A stretch of DNA of 5,634 nucleotides, taken from Actinomycetes bacterium. Its GTDB lineage: Bacteria; Actinomycetota; Actinomycetes; Mycobacteriales; Micromonosporaceae. Positions 5,563-5,634 of this stretch are shown here, piece after piece. Numbering within the stretch: position 1 is the first letter of the stretch; each line of letters begins with the position of its first letter. A model generated the notes under the pieces. It worked only from the letters and a program-made list of their open reading frames with translations. It ran no database searches and was not told the DNA's origin. The translations under genes were made by a program, and so were the position numbers. The stretch spans positions 1 through 5,634 of the forward strand of contig JAEYGD010000534.1 of NCBI GenBank assembly GCA_023402505.1, given 5' to 3'.

Positions 5563-5598
5563 CCCCCCGCCCCCGACCCCGCCCCCACCCCCGCCCCC
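5563..5598. repeat. C-rich tract after the desaturase stop (G-quadruplex-capable on the minus strand)
   Basis: Thirty of 36 bases are C, in six runs of 4-6 separated by one or two bases (G, GA, G, A, G). The minus strand therefore has six G-runs with 1-2 nt loops, a textbook G-quadruplex pattern. The plus-strand RNA is an unstructured C-rich segment of the kind Rho factor binds. No hairpin terminator is seen after the desaturase within the window, so this tract may take part in ending transcription. Confidence 0.6.
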
Positions 5599-5634
5599 GA
5601 CACGGTCGATCATGGAGTTGTGGTGGGCGGATTA
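5599..5634. other. AT-richer intergenic tail cut by the window edge
   Basis: The last 36 bases include GGTCGATCATGGAGTTGTGG (5604-5623) and are less GC-rich than the rest. No gene is visible. The stretch resembles short sequences I loosely recall between genes in Micromonosporaceae, but nothing in the window repeats it. Confidence 0.3.

Noticed and set aside
4609..5613. A 334-residue minus-strand open frame antisense to the desaturase.
   Set aside because: It mirrors the codon bias of the real gene, and its N-terminal glycine run comes from the C-rich tract. All six iron ligands support the plus-strand gene.
1..5634. Mobile element, defence system, CRISPR array, tRNA or other RNA gene.
   Set aside because: No transposase or integrase, terminal repeats, spaced direct repeats or tRNA-like folds were seen. 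Nearly all bases belong to recognisable housekeeping genes.

Overview
The window is very GC-rich, with GTG starts on four of its five complete genes, G/C-biased third codon positions and strong GGAG-type ribosome binding sites. This points to a high-GC actinomycete. The gene order and the protein sequences suggest the Micromonosporaceae (Micromonospora-like), but that family placement is an inference made without a database search.

Layout from left to right. At 1-330 (+) lies the 3' end of relA, the RelA/SpoT (p)ppGpp synthetase/hydrolase, holding its C-terminal ACT domain. A 12-bp perfect hairpin at 363-389 sits between relA and the convergent genes that follow. At 411-1244 and 1292-2179 (both -) are two tandem, membrane-anchored, extracytoplasmic cyclophilin-type peptidyl-prolyl isomerases, read from right to left. 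A divergent intergenic region at 2180-2448 separates them from a glyoxalase II-like metallo-beta-lactamase-fold hydrolase at 2449-3168 (+), followed by histidyl-tRNA synthetase at 3224-4552 (+). At 4633-5562 (+) is a soluble di-iron acyl-ACP desaturase. The window ends in a C-rich tract and a short AT-richer tail.

The order relA / ppiB (opposite strand) / MBL hydrolase / hisS is, from memory, the arrangement of Mycobacterium tuberculosis Rv2583c-Rv2580c, so the backbone is an old actinobacterial housekeeping neighbourhood rather than an accessory island. Against that backbone three things stand out. The cyclophilin is duplicated, and one copy has lost the catalytic arginine. The HisRS carries DLTVPFARY-type signatures like eukaryotic HisRS instead of the RPEGTA signature of ordinary bacterial HisRS. 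The desaturase is preceded by a 31-bp almost perfect palindrome (15-bp arms) that abuts its ribosome binding site and looks like a dedicated operator.

MBL hydrolase and hisS are probably co-transcribed, the two cyclophilins form an operon, and the desaturase appears to be separately controlled. I see no mobile element, CRISPR array, tRNA or rRNA, and no evidence for a new multi-gene system. The most promising unexplained signal is the desaturase palindrome.
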